From the NCBI GenBank assembly GCA_946479185.1, contig CAMLFF010000098.1, forward strand, positions 1 to 9,793: a stretch of 9,793 nucleotides of DNA, written 5' to 3'. Below, in pieces: positions 7,363-9,793 of the stretch. Origin of the DNA: an uncultured Sphingobium sp. (GTDB taxonomy: Bacteria > Pseudomonadota > Alphaproteobacteria > Sphingomonadales > Sphingomonadaceae). The notes under the pieces were generated by a model, which ran no database searches, was not told where the DNA came from, and saw only the letters and a program-made list of their open reading frames with translations. Numbering within the stretch: the first letter of the stretch is position 1; every line of letters starts with the position of its first letter. Made by a program: the position numbers and the translations under genes.

Positions 7363-9075
7363 ATGCAGCGGGTGTCTAGCACTAGGTTTTCATTCCGGAA
7401 GAAGACGGTAGGCGCGGTTGCGCTCAGTTCAACGGTGTTGGTGAGCAGCGTAGCCGCCGCCGCGAGCCTCTCAGCCGCATTTCTCTGGCTGACCACATCT
7501 GTTTCGTCGAGGGGAGGCGCGCTGGTGAAGTGGCGTGATGTTGTGTCGGTCTTGTCATTGGCAACATTGACCGGATCAAAGCCAAGCTGGACGACTGTGA
7601 CGAAGCCGGGATCAACCACGACGGCGCCCAAGCCTGTGGATTCATCAAGTGGTTCTGCAGGACTGCCTGCAACAAAGTTAGGAATGAACCTCTCGCGGCC
7701 AGCATATTACGCGCCGAACCGGAGCTTTTCCAACCTTGCTGCTGGCGATGTTTGGAGGCTGAACTGGAATGATATGCCGGCAGGCCGGCTGAATAGCAAC
7801 TTAGATGTCGTAGATCTCCGGCAAGGTGAGAGAGCGATGCGGATGCTTTGGAGGCCCACTGCTGCTTATCGTGGTAGCTCTGTTGATATCGTGTGCAGAT
7901 GGCAGGGAAGCGGGACCCTAGAAATGAGTGGCGAGCCGGTAAAAAATCTAAGGATTTCTGGCAAGACGCTTACCTTCACCTACGCTCCCAACGTTATCGA
8001 TAATGCACATATTATCCTGACAAGCGTAAACCCAACTGATCCAGTACGCGGTGTAGATTGTCGTGAGGCGGATGCAAATCCTAATGCACTGTATAATCCG
8101 ACCTTTTTGACGGATGTGAAGCGATACAGCGTACTTCGCTTCATGAAGTGGTCAAACGTTGAGGCTAACAAGCCGGTCACTTGGGCTACGCGTTCGAAGC
8201 CTGGGCAAGGATCATTTGCTGGGTCCGATGGCATGCCGCTCGAATATATGATTGATTTGGCAAACGAGACTGGTTCTGATGCGTGGTTTGCAATTCCTTG
8301 GAATGCCGACGCCGAATATATTCGGAAATTCGCTGAGACTGTCCGTGATCGCCTTAATCCATCCAGGAAAGTATATGTTGAAGTCTCAAACGAGGTTTGG
8401 AATTATGTTTATCCAGTAACATCTCAAGCTGCTGCGGAGGGCGCCGCTGCGGGCTTGTCGGCCAACCCTCACGAAGGGATGCTACGGCGCTATGCGCAAA
8501 AAACAGGCGAAGTGATGGATGTTTGGACGTCTGTGTTTTCGGGGCAGATGGGTCGACTTGTACGCGTTGCGGCGACCCAGACGGGCGCTTGGAACGCGGA
8601 AGTCGTTCTGGGTTTTGGGCAGACAGCAGGTAAAGTGGATGCGCTAGCCTCAGCGCCATATTTCTATGAGAATCTGGCGCCGGGCGTAATCACGACCTCT
8701 GCAAGTCTCGATCAGTTTTTCCGGACTTTTGCTGCCTCCATCCCGACTCGTATCAAAGAAGCAAAGGATACAAAAGCAGTCGCAGCCCGCTACGGGGTCA
8801 GATACATTACTTATGAAGCAGGACAGCATATATTAAGTCCGGAGGATGTCTCTCAGTTGGACCGCATTCAAAGAGACCCACGCATGGGCCAACTCTACAC
8901 GACTTATTTAACATCGTGGAAAGATCAAATTGGCGATCTTATGGTTCTTTTTGACGATTACGGAACTTCCAATAAGTATGGCGGATTTGGTCAGAGGGAT
9001 TATGTCGGCCAGCCGATTAGCGAGGCGCCAAAGGAAAATGCGGTCGAACTTTTCCGCCAGTCCTACGTGCGCTGA
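7363..9075 (+). CDS. Secreted or anchored TIM-barrel glycoside hydrolase-like protein
   Basis: A 570-residue protein of a widespread, poorly characterised bacterial family sometimes annotated as cellulose-binding. The N-terminus has basic residues (RKK, 12-14) then a hydrophobic stretch (about 15-43), so it is exported or membrane-anchored. A Ser/Thr/Pro/Gly-rich linker follows (about 70-100), then a beta-rich domain (about 104-240) starting KLGMNLSRPAYY. The TIM-barrel-like part begins near YNPTFL (244-249) and RFMKWSN (259-265). VYVEVSNEVWN (337-347) places Glu344 like the clan GH-A acid/base, and YITYEAGQH (481-489) places Glu485 like the nucleophile. Substrate is unknown; an exopolysaccharide is an inference. 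The start is supported by GGGAG 8 nt upstream. The line 8101-8160 is 45% GC by hand count, far below the flanking core genes, suggesting transfer. A strong terminator follows. Confidence 0.8.
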   Translation: MQRVSSTRFSFRKKTVGAVALSSTVLVSSVAAAASLSAAFLWLTTSVSSRGGALVKWRDVVSVLSLATLTGSKPSWTTVTKPGSTTTAPKPVDSSSGSAGLPATKLGMNLSRPAYYAPNRSFSNLAAGDVWRLNWNDMPAGRLNSNLDVVDLRQGERAMRMLWRPTAAYRGSSVDIVCRWQGSGTLEMSGEPVKNLRISGKTLTFTYAPNVIDNAHIILTSVNPTDPVRGVDCREADANPNALYNPTFLTDVKRYSVLRFMKWSNVEANKPVTWATRSKPGQGSFAGSDGMPLEYMIDLANETGSDAWFAIPWNADAEYIRKFAETVRDRLNPSRKVYVEVSNEVWNYVYPVTSQAAAEGAAAGLSANPHEGMLRRYAQKTGEVMDVWTSVFSGQMGRLVRVAATQTGAWNAEVVLGFGQTAGKVDALASAPYFYENLAPGVITTSASLDQFFRTFAASIPTRIKEAKDTKAVAARYGVRYITYEAGQHILSPEDVSQLDRIQRDPRMGQLYTTYLTSWKDQIGDLMVLFDDYGTSNKYGGFGQRDYVGQPISEAPKENAVELFRQSYVR

Positions 9076-9103
9076 ATATTAGCTTCTGGTTGGTTGTTGC
9101 GAT

Positions 9104-9144
9104 GGGGCGGATGCGATGAAGCATTCCGCTCCATTGTTTGTCTC
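9104..9144 (+). terminator. Intrinsic terminator of the GH-like gene
   Basis: The arm at 9104-9114 (GGGGCGGATGC) pairs with 9121-9132 (GCATTCCGCTCC) through 11 base pairs with one bulged T and one G-U pair, around the loop GATGAA. Two or three further pairs extend the base of the stem. A T-rich run (ATTGTTTGTC) follows. The element lies 28 nt after the stop codon of the gene at 7363. Confidence 0.7.
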
Positions 9145-9260
9145 ATCGGTGGCGTGAAAGCCTTTTGCCGAGCATTTCTAATTGTGCTCGCTGCTAATCG
9201 AAGTGACATCAAGAGTTAATGGAAGCAAAGCTGATCTACCTTCGGTGCTACATCTGATGC
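9145..9260. other. Spacer between terminator and transposase remnant
   Basis: I see no gene here. A 5-bp inverted repeat GAGCA/TGCTC lies around 9169-9190. I could not identify a clean IS terminal repeat or target-site duplication, so the left end of the old insertion remains undefined. Confidence 0.4.
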
Positions 9261-9545
9261 TCAGTCCAGCTTCTTATGGTACGGATTGAGGTGAACCCTT
9301 GGCTCTTTTGTTCAGCACTCGCAGGTGATCTCATTGATGTGAAGCTTTTGAGCGTTTTGAGCAGCTTGGGGAGTTGTTGGAGCAACCGATCGTAGGTCTC
9401 GTGGTGGAAGCGTTTGAATGTTGCTGCTTTTATTGTACGGTTCATGCGCCCGATTTGACCGTTAGAGCTGAACAATATTGTTAGCTGATGAGGAGACCGG
9501 CAAGGGGTGTTTTCAATTTTGATTTGAGGGTTGCGATCGCTCCTC
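9261..9545 (-). pseudogene. Decayed IS481-type transposase, C-terminal fragment
   Basis: On the minus strand one frame reads NGQIGRMNRTIKAATFKRFH, then TYDRLLQQL. This closely matches the DDE-domain end of IS481-family transposases (pattern NGQVERMNRTIKEATVKR.H...DQL). About ten residues that normally follow (the 'DFVAAYNFARR' segment) appear deleted, and the frame resumes as LKTLKSFT. After that the homology shifts frame: at 9335-9261 the other frame gives NEITCEC, a stop in place of the usual Trp, then TKEPRVHLNPYHKKLD and a stop, matching the typical C-terminal 'C.WT.EP.RF.LNP.H' ending. The gene therefore carries a deletion, a frameshift and a nonsense change, and no N-terminal catalytic residues are present. 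It cannot encode an active transposase. Confidence 0.8.
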
Positions 9546-9793
9546 AACCAACACCCTACCCTCGCGCCTTAAGTCATAACCGCCGTCAATACGCCCATCC
9601 CGCATAATCACCGCGTGAACGCCGCTATCTTCTCCCTGTCCGGGGCGAATATCCACGCCGCGCTCCTTCAATCCCGCAAGCACAGGCTCGGGGAATTTGT
9701 TCGCCTCGCCCATGAAGCTGTCACCGCGTGCGATGAGGTTGGGTTGGGCGAGCGCCTCCTGCATGGGCAGGCCCCAGTCCACCGCCGCGACCA
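9513..9793 (-). CDS. Gamma-glutamyltransferase, C-terminal end (partial)
   Basis: The frame is open through the right edge and reads VAAVDWGLPMQEALAQPNL, then ARGDSF and an EDSGVHAVIMRDGRIDGGYD block ending RREGRVLVEE. This is the typical C-terminal small-subunit end of gamma-glutamyltransferases ('DWG...QEAL..PN', 'SGLHAV...DG.L.GG.DPRREG'). These enzymes are usually periplasmic, self-cleaving Ntn hydrolases that cleave or transfer the gamma-glutamyl group of glutathione. The catalytic Thr and the signal peptide lie outside the window. The family normally ends soon after the RREG motif. Here about eight more residues (RSQPSNQN) are read before the TGA at 9513-9515, within sequence I assign to the transposase remnant, so the natural stop may have been replaced by the insertion. 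Confidence 0.85.
   Translation of the reverse strand, partial: VAAVDWGLPMQEALAQPNLIARGDSFMGEANKFPEPVLAGLKERGVDIRPGQGEDSGVHAVIMRDGRIDGGYDLRREGRVLVEERSQPSNQN

Noticed and set aside
1..9793. CRISPR array, tRNA, rRNA, toxin-antitoxin or defence module
   Set aside because: I saw no spaced direct repeats, no tRNA-like cloverleaf or rRNA sequence, and no gene pair resembling such systems.

Overview
The window looks like chromosomal DNA of an alphaproteobacterium, most probably a sphingomonad (Sphingomonas, Sphingobium or Novosphingobium type). The grounds are the high GC of the core genes (a mutY line I counted by hand is about 73% GC), the sphingomonad-like protein sequences, and gene order such as a DUF721/DciA-type gene divergent from mutY. 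The genus is inferred from resemblance only.

Layout, left to right. (1) 1-232, minus: N-terminal part of a DUF721/DciA-like protein running off the left edge. (2) 259-2252, plus: mutY (A/G-specific adenine glycosylase) and nudC (NAD+/NADH diphosphatase), coupled by an ATGA overlap; a nucleic-acid and nucleotide housekeeping pair. (3) 2300-3022, minus, convergent: an AT-richer gene for a SAM-dependent methyltransferase with a C-terminal DUF4214-like segment, probably accessory and surface-glycan related. (4) 3309-4805, plus: a SulP/SLC26 anion transporter with a STAS domain. (5) 4918-7051, plus: a PmbA/TldE-family protein followed, with a short overlap and a TTG start, by an inositol-monophosphatase-superfamily phosphatase of CysQ type. 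(6) 7055-7362: a gene-free leader with a dyad and a three-part GAGCC/GGCTC/GAGCC arrangement around the Shine-Dalgarno site of the next gene. (7) 7363-9075, plus: an AT-richer gene for a secreted or membrane-anchored TIM-barrel protein with a clan GH-A-like pair of glutamates, ended by a good intrinsic terminator. (8) about 9261-9545, minus: a decayed IS481-type transposase C-terminus. (9) 9513-9793, minus: the C-terminal end of a gamma-glutamyltransferase running off the right edge and ending inside the transposase debris.

How the parts work together. The GC-rich genes are ordinary core functions: replication helper, repair and NAD turnover, anion transport, peptide processing, and a phosphatase that may clear PAP from sulfate assimilation. 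The two AT-richer genes look like accessory cell-surface or polysaccharide genes inserted among them, and the transposase remnant marks past mobile-element activity at the right edge. I found no CRISPR array, tRNA, rRNA, phage module or obvious defence system. The least described items are the GH-A-like protein with its leader, and the methyltransferase-DUF4214 fusion.
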